Shown: positions 17,605-26,404, counted from the first letter of the stretch. The stretch: 64,000 bases of DNA from Bacillota bacterium (GCA_023414355.1 JAEZOB010000055.1:1-64000); one strand, 5' to 3'. Made by a program: numbers and translations. Notes: a model not told the origin generated them from the sequence alone.

Positions 17605-18018
17605 CTACTGCTTTAATCGTTCCTTTAAATCTTTAATTTTGTATTCAATACTACTGATTGTTTTTAGAAACTCTTCATCGCTTTTCCCGGTAGGGTCATC
17701 TAATCCCCAGTCCTCGCGCAGCTTACAGGGTAATACAGGGCAATTCACATTGCAGCCCATTGTAATTACCACATCCGGAACCGGAATAGCACTGATCAAT
17801 TTACTGTATTGAGATTGCTCCATGTCGATGCCGTATACCTGCTTCATCAATCTAACTGCATCGGGATTGATATGCTCCTTTGTCTCAGTACCAGCCGAAT
17901 AGCTCTCGAATACATCGTCTGCGAGTAATTTCCCCAAAGCCTCCGCCATCTGGCTTCTACAGGAATTATGAACACAAACAAAGGCAACCTTAGGCTTCTC
18001 TGAATATTTATTTTCCAT
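17605..18018 (-). CDS. arsC: Arsenate reductase, low-molecular-weight phosphatase type
   Basis: A 137-residue ArsC of the thioredoxin-coupled class. The phosphatase-like P-loop VCVHNSCRSQMAEA holds the nucleophile Cys near residue 13; the second and third redox cysteines are seen in CNVNCPVLPC (near 90). It reduces arsenate to arsenite, which Acr3 then exports. The start follows AAGGAGGATGCT. It has its own terminator and lies upstream of arsR, so it needs a separate promoter or partial read-through. Confidence 0.92.
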   Translation of the reverse strand: MENKYSEKPKVAFVCVHNSCRSQMAEALGKLLADDVFESYSAGTETKEHINPDAVRLMKQVYGIDMEQSQYSKLISAIPVPDVVITMGCNVNCPVLPCKLREDWGLDDPTGKSDEEFLKTISSIEYKIKDLKERLKQ

Positions 18019-18106
18019 AGCATCCTCCTTCCTGCATGTTCTAAAGCTTCATGAATTTCATCACTGCTTCGACTAATGCTCCTATATTTTGCTAATAAGG
18101 ATCGAA

Positions 18107-18991
18107 CTATTCCCAGGCTATTCCCTGGAATTTCTTGAAGCTTTCCATGCTGATCCTGATACTCTCAATCTCATCATGAATGGTATAATCCTGTTCCAGA
18201 ATTACATATTGAGTATCCGTGTATTCAGATGCTGCATTCAGAATGGATTGAATATCCATCCTACCTGTTCCTATTTCAACAATTGCCTCCTGCTGCTCAT
18301 GATTATTGATCTTTGTATTGAACACATTCATCAGGGCTTTGAAATCAAATTTCTGATTAGGATCGATGAAACTGAAGATATTTACCGGGATATCGATGTC
18401 CTTCGAGAAATCCTTCTGATGGATGAGCTTGATGGATTTACCAAACTGCTTTATGATTTCCACCGGATCTGCTCCTCCTCGCATTGCCCAGTAGGTATCG
18501 AGCTGGAAGCCGACATATTCCGGATTCACATTGTTTTTCATAATCTCAAGCACGTATTCTCCATCGAATTGCTGAAACTCATGAAAATGATTGTGGTAGA
18601 GATAGTTAATTTCGGATGCCTTTAATCTTTCACCGATCTTATTATACTGCTCACACTTTCTTAAAAGATCCTCTTTACTCTCGAAGAAATCTGCAGAATT
18701 AACCAGATTCCCGGTGCCCAGAGTTTGATAATACTCTACTACCTGATCGACGTTCGACATGGTTAGCGGTGATATGTGTGAACTGATTGCCTTCATTCCA
18801 TAGGAATCAAGTACTTTTTTCATCTCAGTAGCTTCCACCCCAAAGCCGCAACCAAAATCAACTGTTGCATTATGATTTGCAAATTCCACATACTTATAAC
18901 CTGATTTACCGACATTCTCAATCGCCTCCAATGGATTGGCAGCCATAGAATTCTTCACTGAAAATAATTGTAGCCCTACCTTTAATGCCAT
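18107..18991 (-). CDS. Sugar phosphate isomerase/epimerase (xylose isomerase-like TIM barrel)
   Basis: A 294-residue AP-endonuclease-2-like barrel. Metal ligands are visible in the expected strands: YLYHNHFHEFQQ, FQLDTYWAMRGG, LIHQKDF and VEIGTGRMD. These enzymes isomerise or epimerise sugars or inositols using a divalent metal. The start at 18991 is taken because GGAGG ends 7 bases before it; the frame opens earlier at a TTG that lies inside the ribosome site. It stands alone. Confidence 0.87.
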   Translation of the reverse strand: MALKVGLQLFSVKNSMAANPLEAIENVGKSGYKYVEFANHNATVDFGCGFGVEATEMKKVLDSYGMKAISSHISPLTMSNVDQVVEYYQTLGTGNLVNSADFFESKEDLLRKCEQYNKIGERLKASEINYLYHNHFHEFQQFDGEYVLEIMKNNVNPEYVGFQLDTYWAMRGGADPVEIIKQFGKSIKLIHQKDFSKDIDIPVNIFSFIDPNQKFDFKALMNVFNTKINNHEQQEAIVEIGTGRMDIQSILNAASEYTDTQYVILEQDYTIHDEIESIRISMESFKKFQGIAWE

Positions 18992-19166
18992 ATGCTTGTC
19001 CTCCAAATATAATTACATTATGTTTCTGTCACAGACCTCAGATCAATCCTGCTTCTATCATGGTTCTGTCCGGATGCTTCGATCCTTCTTACTTTTATTA
19101 CAATTATAACAGTTTTGGTTGTTTTCGTAAAATAGGAATTCTATCATTGGTTTGATCATCTTGGTC

Positions 19167-19898
19167 CTAGGAAGCTGGCAGCTCATCAGCATAATGATTC
19201 TCTTTTTCATAGGCTTTGATATATTCCAGCACACCCAGGTGAATTGCCCAGGCTATCTTATCCTGATAGCTGTCCTCTTGTAACAGCGCTGCCTCTTTTC
19301 TGTTGGTCAGGAAGCCGCATTCAACAATGACCAATGGACAGTTGGAATACTTCAGAAGATAATAGCTGCGGTTTGGTCTGGCTAATCTGTGGTTACCGTC
19401 CATGATACTTTTTTTAATGGTCTCCTGAAGGGTTTCTGCCAGTTTCTGTCCTTGTTCAGAACCCTCATAATAAAATACCTGAGCACCATGGGATTCTTCC
19501 TGCGTAAAGCTGTTTTGATGAATACTGATCGCAAAGGCTGCTTCATTGCTGTTGATAATCTTAATTCGATTTTTCATGTCTGTTCGCTTCTTGTCACCAT
19601 CTGATTTCTTATATAAACCATTTTCATCCTTTCGTGTCATGACAACCCGGATATCTTCAAGCTCTAAGTACTTTTTCAATTTATATGCAATGCTCAAATT
19701 GATATCCTTTTCTATGACATGATTGATTCCTACTTTTCCCGGATCAAAGCCTCCGTGTCCCGCATCAATCACGATCGTAATCCCGTCCGTCCTGTGATTT
19801 CCCTGCCACTGCATTGTATCAAAGCCTTGTTTCAGAAAAACCACCGCTATAACTATTATGATGAAGGCTGAAACAATGATCCATTGCTTTCTTTTCAA
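19167..19898 (-). CDS. cwlD: N-acetylmuramoyl-L-alanine amidase, CwlD type
   Basis: A 243-residue protein with one N-terminal membrane anchor (residues 5-23) and an Amidase_3 domain: IVIDAGHGGFDPGKVG (zinc His), EKDINLSIAYKLKKYLE, ISIHQNSF (second His) and VIVECGFLTN (catalytic Glu). Size and order match CwlD, which strips side peptides so that muramic-delta-lactam can form in the spore cortex. It fits a sporeformer. The start appears to be TTG after a weak AGG. A second, much larger Amidase_3 protein is at 40868-43612. Confidence 0.85.
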   Translation of the reverse strand: MKRKQWIIVSAFIIIVIAVVFLKQGFDTMQWQGNHRTDGITIVIDAGHGGFDPGKVGINHVIEKDINLSIAYKLKKYLELEDIRVVMTRKDENGLYKKSDGDKKRTDMKNRIKIINSNEAAFAISIHQNSFTQEESHGAQVFYYEGSEQGQKLAETLQETIKKSIMDGNHRLARPNRSYYLLKYSNCPLVIVECGFLTNRKEAALLQEDSYQDKIAWAIHLGVLEYIKAYEKENHYADELPAS

Positions 19899-19990
19899 GG
19901 AATTTTACCTAAGGCTTTTTTCATATAATCATATGTTCTCTCCTAATAAATAATAATCAAAGAGCATAATATTACGAAGCCGTAGCTCCT

Positions 19991-20983
19991 CTATTCTTCA
20001 AACCCCAGAAGATCAAGTATTTTCTTTTCCACCTTGCGGTTCTTGCCTACATAGGGATAATCGTGAATGTGAATAGCAGGGTTAAAATTAAGCTCTATAA
20101 TAGAATAATTATCCACCTGGGGTTTTTCACGGATATCACGAATAATGATATCCGCACCGCAGATTTTTGCTCCGACAGCTTTTGCGGCACTCACCGCAAT
20201 CTTCTTATATTCCTCCGGTATTTCCTCCGTATAGTCTATACTGTCCCCTCCGGTGCTGATATTGGAATTTTCCCTTAAGTATACTGTTTCTCCCATCATC
20301 GGAATGGTATCAAACGTTCTGCCCTGATGAGCAAGATATTCCTGCTCTGTCCTTTCCAGCTTGATTTTCTCCAAAGGGGTCACATACCCTTTCCCGCGCA
20401 AGGGATTCCTGTTTTTCATTTGGACCAGTTCACGGATGGTATGCTTTCCGTCCCCAATGACATTCGCGGGCACACGATGAAGAATTGCCACAACCTCCTC
20501 ACCAACAGTAAAAAAGCGGTACTCTTTACCGCTAATGAATTCTTCAATTAATACAACCTCATCATAGAGAAATGCTGATTTTATGGCTTCCTTAGCCTCT
20601 TCCATCGAATATTCCCACTTAAGTATTGCTACCCCTTGGCCAAAATTGGTCGATTTCGGCTTAATTACAAGATCTTGCCCCCAGAATTCCTCGATTTTCT
20701 GAATTCCCTCCTCTACGCTTTTGATTATAATTCCGTAAGGTACTCGAAGTCCCTGTTCCCTGAGTATGATTTTTGTAACCTCCTTATTCTCCATAATCAA
20801 TGGAGCAATATAGGAATCTACCGATGTTCTGGTTGCTTGCTTGATATACTCCACACGACCTTTATCGGATAAACGTATGAAATTATCCTCCCAATCAAGG
20901 ACTTCTACCTTGACCTTGCGTTTTAAAGCTTCCTTTATCATCACCTGGGTTGATAACTCCAGACCTTCATATCCCTTTACCAT
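19991..20983 (-). CDS. gshB: ATP-grasp glutathione synthetase, GshF C-terminal-like
   Basis: A 330-residue ATP-grasp ligase beginning GYEGLELSTQVMIKEALKR, which is how the second domain of bifunctional GshF (GshAB) starts. ATP-grasp features: DLVIKPKSTNFGQGV, VLIEEFISGKEYRF, and the metal ligands in IIELNFNPAIHIHDYP. It joins gamma-glutamylcysteine and glycine to glutathione. The ATG lies two bases after the gshA stop, in a different frame, with GGAG nine bases before it, so the fused gene of many Firmicutes is split here. Confidence 0.85.
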   Translation of the reverse strand: MVKGYEGLELSTQVMIKEALKRKVKVEVLDWEDNFIRLSDKGRVEYIKQATRTSVDSYIAPLIMENKEVTKIILREQGLRVPYGIIIKSVEEGIQKIEEFWGQDLVIKPKSTNFGQGVAILKWEYSMEEAKEAIKSAFLYDEVVLIEEFISGKEYRFFTVGEEVVAILHRVPANVIGDGKHTIRELVQMKNRNPLRGKGYVTPLEKIKLERTEQEYLAHQGRTFDTIPMMGETVYLRENSNISTGGDSIDYTEEIPEEYKKIAVSAAKAVGAKICGADIIIRDIREKPQVDNYSIIELNFNPAIHIHDYPYVGKNRKVEKKILDLLGFEE

Positions 20984-20985
20984 AA

Positions 20986-22422
20986 TTATTTCTCCATTCT
21001 ATCGAAATTCTCGTTTGCTTTCGCTATTCTCATTCCATACTCCAGAAAGCTTTCCCCCCTGTTGTCTGATTCCTCTTGTATCATCGAGGATGGAAGTAAT
21101 GCACTATTTTTAAGCTTCTCATATTCACGCTGAACACATTCACGATATACGCTGCGCCCGGCAGCTTGGTCTAATAACCCGGCGATCAGCATCAGCCGTT
21201 CAAAAATCATCTCTCCTTTGTGAAGCATCCTGATTCTTCCACCCTTCGGATCGTAAAGCATAAGCTTGGCTTTTCGGCCTGATAATGCCACGATATGATG
21301 GTTTTTATTATTAATATTCACTTCGTTGGTGTTAAGTGGCAGGCTTTCTTCAAAGAGGCAAAGCAACATAAAAACCTGCAGAAAATACATTTCTTCCAAA
21401 CTGATTCCGTTTCGTATCATTGGATTCACGTCCAGTATTCGTACCTCAGCGTATTTTACACCCCGCTTCTCCAATGCATCGATCTGGCTTTCGCCCGGCT
21501 CGGTTATCTGCTTCAAACGAATCGGAGAATAAAATTCACTGTCTTTTTGCAGAATCTTATCATTTAACTGCAAATCGATTTTTGAGTATTTTCTACTCTT
21601 TTTTGACAATAAAGTCCTGATTTTCTGTATGTATTCTTCTTTCCCATTATAAAAGACATAATTTCTTACTTGTAGAGGATTTGAATATCCAAAACGGCTT
21701 ACCCGTAGTGAAGTAGCATATTTGTCATAATTTCTGCAGCATTCCGGGCAGCATTTTCTGATTTTCTCTACCTCATTCTTCATCACACTATCATAGGTAT
21801 CATCAAAGGAAGGAGATGCACCAAAAAGATAGATCAACAGCCAACGGTACCTTAGATAATTTCTCGCAACAGAAAAATAGATCTCATCTGTAAAATCTGT
21901 CATAGAAAGGGTTGCTCCCAATTCCTGATATAGGAACTGTAATAACCCCTCGCCAAAAGAGAAATTAAAATGAATTCCCGAGATCATCTGCATCTTTTTA
22001 CCGTAACGGTTTGCCAGCCCCTGCCGGTACCTAAATGCTGTCTGGCCCTCCAATGTATCGGAAAAAGATGCAATCGGAATGAGTTCCTCCTCCGGTAATC
22101 TTGGAGGCATACTGAGCGGCCACAGAAACTCTTCACCAACTGCCTTCTCAGCTTTTTCGTGAAGATAGCTTAAATATTGATCGACCTCTTCTACTGAAGG
22201 AAAAGGAGGTGTTATCAGTTCCATCTGACTTTCCGAAAAATCAGTAGTAATTTCTTTGTTCATAAGTTTATCGCCAAGGACCACGGGATGAGATGTCAAG
22301 GCAAGATTACCTTCCTGTGTGACACGCTGTAGCTCTCGTTCCACTCCCCAGCATCCCTCAAGAAGCAGTTTTTGAGCTTTCTTTGTAAATACAGAATACA
22401 TTCTTTCGAAGTCCCATTTCAT
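20986..22422 (-). CDS. gshA: Glutamate-cysteine ligase, GshF N-terminal-like
   Basis: A 478-residue ligase matching the N-terminal half of GshF: GCWGVERELQRV near residue 25, DFSESQMELITPP, SMPPRLPEEE and GIHFNFSF are the glutamate-cysteine ligase signatures. It makes gamma-glutamylcysteine. The ATG at 22422 is nine bases after AAGGAG; this makes a 65-base overlap with the end of cysE. Together with cysE and gshB it forms a cysteine-to-glutathione operon. Confidence 0.87.
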   Translation of the reverse strand: MKWDFERMYSVFTKKAQKLLLEGCWGVERELQRVTQEGNLALTSHPVVLGDKLMNKEITTDFSESQMELITPPFPSVEEVDQYLSYLHEKAEKAVGEEFLWPLSMPPRLPEEELIPIASFSDTLEGQTAFRYRQGLANRYGKKMQMISGIHFNFSFGEGLLQFLYQELGATLSMTDFTDEIYFSVARNYLRYRWLLIYLFGASPSFDDTYDSVMKNEVEKIRKCCPECCRNYDKYATSLRVSRFGYSNPLQVRNYVFYNGKEEYIQKIRTLLSKKSRKYSKIDLQLNDKILQKDSEFYSPIRLKQITEPGESQIDALEKRGVKYAEVRILDVNPMIRNGISLEEMYFLQVFMLLCLFEESLPLNTNEVNINNKNHHIVALSGRKAKLMLYDPKGGRIRMLHKGEMIFERLMLIAGLLDQAAGRSVYRECVQREYEKLKNSALLPSSMIQEESDNRGESFLEYGMRIAKANENFDRMEK

Positions 22423-23053
22423 CGCATAAATCTCCTTGATCACTAATCGTTAATATTTTTCCCAGCATAGTCTCCAGCTCAATTACCCTTTGCTTTAACT
22501 GAGCATAGTCTGGTTCTTCCCAATGTATTTTGATATTATCTCGTTTTACGATCCTTCCGGGTACTCCTACGACGGTGGAATTGGGCGGTACTTCGGATAA
22601 TACGACAGATCCTGCTCCGATTTTAGAATTGTCTCCTACTCGAAAGGACCCGATAATCCTAGCTCCGGCACTGATCATGACATGGTTTCCGATGGTAGGA
22701 TGGCGCTTTCCTGTTTCTTTACCGGTTCCACCCAGAGTTACACCCTGATACAGGGTGACATCATCTCCGACGATAGCTGTTTCACCGATTACTACACCGT
22801 TACCATGATCGATGAATAACCGCTTCCCAATAGTCGCCCCGGGATGGATCTCTATCCCGGTTCTTCTTGCAGATTTTTGTGATATCAGTCGTGCCAAAAA
22901 ATAATGCTTCTTCAGATACATCGCATGAGACACCTGATATGCCAGAATGGCATGAAAGCTCGGATAAAGCAACACTTCCCAGGATGACTTGATTGCCGGA
23001 TCACGCTCTCTTACTAACCTGATTTCTTCTTTCACTCTCTTAATTACATTCAT
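22358..23053 (-). CDS. cysE: Serine O-acetyltransferase
   Basis: A 231-residue hexapeptide-repeat transferase. The N-terminal helical part (RERDPAIKSSWEVLLYPSFHAI) and left-handed beta-helix signatures (IDHGNGVVIGETA, LGGTGKETGKRHPTIG, GAGSVVLSEVPPNSTVVGVPGRIV) are diagnostic. It forms O-acetylserine for cysteine synthesis. The last 20 or so residues (from about DEMGLRKN) are translated through the gshA ribosome site and look like a recent C-terminal extension. The start follows AGAGGGGCTATATT. Confidence 0.93.
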   Translation of the reverse strand: MNVIKRVKEEIRLVRERDPAIKSSWEVLLYPSFHAILAYQVSHAMYLKKHYFLARLISQKSARRTGIEIHPGATIGKRLFIDHGNGVVIGETAIVGDDVTLYQGVTLGGTGKETGKRHPTIGNHVMISAGARIIGSFRVGDNSKIGAGSVVLSEVPPNSTVVGVPGRIVKRDNIKIHWEEPDYAQLKQRVIELETMLGKILTISDQGDLCDEMGLRKNVFCIYKESSKTAS

Positions 23054-23087
23054 AATATAGCCCCTCTTATATATTGATTGTTTTACT

Positions 23088-23106
23088 GTTCTATGACTGT
23101 CGAACT
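23088..23106. promoter_or_regulatory. 19-bp motif upstream of cysE shared with the 23157-23465 ArsR-type gene
   Basis: Plus-strand GTTCTATGACTGTCGAACT matches GTTTCATGATAATCGAACT at 23467-23485 in 14 of 19 positions. It lies 35 bases before cysE. Confidence 0.4.
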
Positions 23107-23118
23107 TTATATGTAAAA

Positions 23119-23153
23119 ATATTGTTCTGTAGAATAGCTCTACAGAACAATAT
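23119..23153 (-). terminator. Terminator after the 23157-23465 ArsR-type gene
   Basis: Arms ATATTGTTCTGTAG and CTACAGAACAATAT (14 bp, perfect) followed on the minus strand by TTTT. It separates this regulator from cysE. Confidence 0.7.
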
Positions 23154-23156
23154 CAA

Positions 23157-23465
23157 TTATTTTAGAAAGTTTTGTATCTGTTCGACAGCTTCCCGGTTAA
23201 TCTTACAGCTAAAGCTCTGACCGTTTCTAGTATAAGAAATCAGTCCGGCATTCTGTAGTTCTTTGAAATGGTGAGAAATTGTAGATTTGGATAATTCCAT
23301 GCAGCAACATGCTTTTGTAAAACATTTATCCATTCCTTCGGTATTTATGTATTCACCACCTTTATTCTCTTCAGTCTCACACCATTCATACAGAGCTTTG
23401 AAAAGATATAACCTTTGTTCGCACGATAGCGCCTTAAATATTTTTACAATATTGTAATTATTCAT
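23157..23465 (-). CDS. ArsR-family transcriptional regulator
   Basis: A 102-residue winged-helix protein: KIFKALSCEQRLYLFKALYEW, then SKSTISHHFKELQNAGLISYTRNGQ is the recognition helix and wing. A cysteine group KCFTKACCCMEL sits right before the recognition helix, so thiols or metals may be sensed. It differs from the arsR at 17053-17376. It lies directly upstream of cysE-gshA-gshB, and both promoters share a 19-bp motif, so it may control thiol synthesis. Confidence 0.82.
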   Translation of the reverse strand: MNNYNIVKIFKALSCEQRLYLFKALYEWCETEENKGGEYINTEGMDKCFTKACCCMELSKSTISHHFKELQNAGLISYTRNGQSFSCKINREAVEQIQNFLK

Positions 23466-23466
23466 A

Positions 23467-23485
23467 GTTTCATGATAATCGAACT
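23467..23485. promoter_or_regulatory. Operator candidate in the promoter of the 23157-23465 ArsR-type gene
   Basis: On the minus strand a TTGACA -35 and a TATCAT -10 with a 17-base spacer enclose AGTTCGA; flanking ATAGTT/AACTAT arms form a dyad. Same motif as at 23088-23106. Confidence 0.45.
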
Positions 23486-23504
23486 ATCCATCGTTGTCAA
23501 GCTA

Positions 23505-24254
23505 TTATTTCTTTATTTCGAATTTACAATGAACGACGGCTGTGATCTCCTTTTCCAGTGAAGAGGTATCGTTGATACCATAGTCAGAAATCTCATTGGA
23601 GTATAGAGGCGTGATTTGCATAACACCCATATCGGCATATTTTAAATCACCCAGCTTATTTCCTGCATTTACAGCCATCATTTCCGCACGCTTCTTGGCA
23701 TCAGCCGTTGCTTCCGCAAGCATGCTTACCTTCAGATCAGCAAGCTTCGTATAGAAATACTGAGGAGGATCGGATTGAAATGCAACATCCTCACTCAACA
23801 GTTCGGTAGCTTTACGAGAGATGTCTGTAATCTTATCAATCTCACTGGAGCTAATCGTAATCGTCTCGCTCAGATTGTAGCTGTCAACAATATTGGTATA
23901 TACCCCATAATCATTCATAACGTAGTTGATATTCGTATTGATAGAGGAAAATACGATATCTTTTTTTGCGATACCCTGCTTTTCCAGATATTCAGATACC
24001 TTCTGCTTACTGGTTTCAAGCTTTGCATAAGCATCCTGCATCTGATTCGACTGTGTATTGAAGCTTGCGGTCCAAACAATCAGATCTGAGGTAATCTGTT
24101 GTTTTGCTGAGCCTGTAACAACGATATTGGTTTGTGAGGATTTTACCTTAACTACACCATCTATTAATATCATAGAAGATGCTATTGCTCCGATGACTAA
24201 AATAATTGCTACGATTATGTTACTGATCGCCCTCTTGTTGCCAGATTCATTCAT
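23505..24254 (-). CDS. SIMPL-domain (DUF541) membrane-anchored protein, paralogue
   Basis: A 249-residue protein with an N-terminal anchor (NIIVAIILVIGAIASSMILI) and SIMPL signatures IVVTGSAKQQITSDLIVWTASF, DLKVSMLAEATADAKKRAEMMAVNAGNKLG and KEITAVVHCKFEI. It aligns over its full length with the protein at 14432-15211, including TKLADLKVSMLA versus TKLDELKVSMLA, so the two arose by duplication. The start follows AGGAAGGAGTATTTT. It is monocistronic; 24255-24580 upstream holds its promoter region and nothing else I can name. Confidence 0.87.
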   Translation of the reverse strand: MNESGNKRAISNIIVAIILVIGAIASSMILIDGVVKVKSSQTNIVVTGSAKQQITSDLIVWTASFNTQSNQMQDAYAKLETSKQKVSEYLEKQGIAKKDIVFSSINTNINYVMNDYGVYTNIVDSYNLSETITISSSEIDKITDISRKATELLSEDVAFQSDPPQYFYTKLADLKVSMLAEATADAKKRAEMMAVNAGNKLGDLKYADMGVMQITPLYSNEISDYGINDTSSLEKEITAVVHCKFEIKK

Positions 24255-24580
24255 AAAATACTCCTTCCTCCTACTGCATACTGTAAATGATTATGTCTCT
24301 TGATGGAATTTATCTCCATCGAATTACAGTATAACTATATAATACTTATATTCCCGAGTCAACTTCATATCCATTAAGATTTCTTTACGTTTCTTTTAAT
24401 ATTGTTAATAGTTTGTACTAAATTCTATATGATGAAGAAACTATGTTAGCAGGATGCAAATGTTGGATGCATGCATGCTAGGCAAGTATGAAAATCATTC
24501 TGAAAATAATAAGGCTTGGAATAAGTAGGGTGCGTCAGTGAGCAAATACCAGAATGATCCAACTTTGCTGGACACACAAA

Positions 24581-24612
24581 AATAGGGGCAGGATTTTCCT
24601 CCTGTCCCTATT
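24581..24612 (-). terminator. Terminator after the MerR regulator
   Basis: Arms AATAGGGGCAGGA and TCCTGTCCCTATT pair with one G-U; the minus-strand side continues TTTTTGTG. Confidence 0.75.
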
Positions 24613-24629
24613 CCCATTAAATAACGTTA

Positions 24630-25016
24630 TTACTCTTCCGGCTTTTTCAGCCCTTCTTCCAACTTTCTCATCGTGTTGTCATAGCTTTGGATCTTATAAT
24701 CCAGCCGATCAATCGTCTTCTTTAGCTCCTCCATCCTCTCAGCCAGGACACTACGCTGCTCAATCAGAAGTTCTCTTCTGGCCTTTACAGTGGAGTCTCC
24801 TTGTTGGAACAGGTTCACATATTCTATCAATATCTCAATCGGAAGTCCTGCGCTCCTCATGCACTTAATAAATTCCACCCATTTACAATCATCTTCAGAA
24901 TAATCTCTCAGTCCGCTCTTATTTCTCGTGACACCGGGAAGAAGACCGATGCGTTCATAATAACGCAGTGTATCCTGCGATAAATCGTATTTTCTACTTA
25001 CTTCTGCTATCGTCAT
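24630..25016 (-). CDS. MerR-family regulator
   Basis: A 128-residue MerR protein: N-terminal MTIAEVSRKYDLSQDTLRYYERIGLLPGVTRNKSGLRDYSEDDCKWV is the wHTH, followed by a C-terminal dimerisation coiled coil (RMEELKKTIDRLDYKIQSYD). There is no C-terminal metal-binding cysteine pair, as in AdhR/YfmP-type members that sense aldehydes or stress rather than metals. It follows an aldo/keto reductase gene on the same strand and probably activates it through the 19-bp-spacer promoter at 26179-26209. Confidence 0.88.
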   Translation of the reverse strand: MTIAEVSRKYDLSQDTLRYYERIGLLPGVTRNKSGLRDYSEDDCKWVEFIKCMRSAGLPIEILIEYVNLFQQGDSTVKARRELLIEQRSVLAERMEELKKTIDRLDYKIQSYDNTMRKLEEGLKKPEE

Positions 25017-25109
25017 ACCTTTCCTCCTAACTTGTATTATGGCTGCACATAAAGCTTGCCTGCGCTATCCAATATCGGTATCGATAAATCTACCGGAATG
25101 TCCTATTAG

Positions 25110-26069
25110 CTAGATTGCTCCCACGATATTATGAGCGGTATACAATTCCTCCAGATACTTAATATCTTCCGTGCTCAAAGTAATATCGAAGCTACCGACT
25201 GCATCATCAAAATATTTTGCTTTTGTCGCTCCAATCAAGGGGGAAGTCACTCCCTTAGCAAAATGCCATGCCAGGGCAATCTGAGTCATGGTGCAATTAT
25301 ATTTTTCGGCAAGCTCTGATACTCTGTTTACGATTCCCATGTCAGAGTCCTTTGTTTTGTCATATTTTCCGGCTGCTACGACGTCCGTCTGACTGCGAAG
25401 TGTCTCTGCAGACCAGGGTCGGGACAATCTTCCTGCTGCAAGAGGACTGTAGGGTGTCAAGACCACTCCCTGCTCCTTACATATCGGAATCATTTCTCTC
25501 TCGTCCTCACGATATAGAAGATTATAATGGTTCTGCATAGATACAAACTTTGTCCATCCGTTCTTCTCGGCTGCGTTCTGAAGCTTAGCAAACTGATAGC
25601 CGTACATTGCAGAAGCGCCGATCGCACGCACCTTTCCCGATTGCACTACCTTATGGAGAGCCTCCATTGTCTCCTCCACCGGTATATCATAATCAAAACG
25701 GTGAATAATCAAAAGATCGACATAGTCAGTACCCAACCTTTTTAAGGAGCCGTCCAATTCTCTTGGTATTGCCTCCTTAGATAGATGACCTTCATTGAAG
25801 TATACCTTTGTTGCGATCACTACCTTATCCCGAGCCACATTATTTCGGATTGCCGCTCCTAAATATTCCTCACTGGTTCCGGCTGAATATACATTCGCAG
25901 TATCGAAAAAGTTAATCCCAAGCTCCAGTGCATGCTTAATAATCGCTTCACTTTCAGAAGCATCCAGTGTCCAGGCATGCATTTTACTTGCAGGATCACC
26001 AAAGCTCATACATCCCACACAAAGCTGTGATATTTCAATCCCGGAACCACCTAATTCTGCATACTTCAT
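25110..26069 (-). CDS. Aldo/keto reductase
   Basis: A 319-residue NADPH-dependent oxidoreductase barrel. Catalytic tetrad residues are visible: Asp and Tyr in INFFDTANVYSAG, Lys in VVIATKVYF and His in DLLIIHRFDYD. NADP-binding C-terminal segment TSPLIGATKAKYFDDAV. It reduces aldehydes or ketones; this branch (GSGIEISQLCVGCMSFG) is close to YdhF/YccK-type reductases. The start at 26069 lies nine bases after AGAGG. The MerR gene downstream and the MerR-type promoter suggest induction by reactive carbonyls. Confidence 0.92.
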   Translation of the reverse strand: MKYAELGGSGIEISQLCVGCMSFGDPASKMHAWTLDASESEAIIKHALELGINFFDTANVYSAGTSEEYLGAAIRNNVARDKVVIATKVYFNEGHLSKEAIPRELDGSLKRLGTDYVDLLIIHRFDYDIPVEETMEALHKVVQSGKVRAIGASAMYGYQFAKLQNAAEKNGWTKFVSMQNHYNLLYREDEREMIPICKEQGVVLTPYSPLAAGRLSRPWSAETLRSQTDVVAAGKYDKTKDSDMGIVNRVSELAEKYNCTMTQIALAWHFAKGVTSPLIGATKAKYFDDAVGSFDITLSTEDIKYLEELYTAHNIVGAI

Positions 26070-26178
26070 ATCCTTCATCCTCTCTTTCACTATAAAATTT
26101 ATCACAAATGTTTCAATTCTTGCTGTATCAAAAGTATTAAATTAAGCTTCAGACATTCCTACTGTCTGCACTGATATC

Positions 26179-26209
26179 ATTTTAGTACTTGGAGTTCACT
26201 CCAAGTCAA
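26179..26209 (-). promoter_or_regulatory. MerR-type promoter of the aldo/keto reductase gene
   Basis: The -35 is TTGACT (26209-26204) and the -10 TAAAAT (26184-26179), 19 bases apart. The spacer holds a perfect dyad, ACTTGGAGT/ACTCCAAGT (26187-26206, 2-base centre). A 19-bp spacer with a central dyad is the hallmark of MerR-activated promoters. Beyond it, two copies of a 16-base direct repeat (26246-26261, 26266-26281; 20-base period) lie in otherwise empty sequence up to 26404. Confidence 0.85.
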
Positions 26210-26404
26210 GAACTATTTTTGTGACCCGCGAATTTAGCGGTTAAGTGCAAGATTAACTTCCGAAATGCAAGGTTAACTTCCATCTACACGCGCTTAGTAT
26301 TGCACAAGTAAGAAATGTAATAGATGAAGGTGCCTAAAGTTACTTTTGATGCTCTAATCTGTAATTCTTGACTCACTCTAAACTCATTTTGATTAAGAAA
26401 TCTC

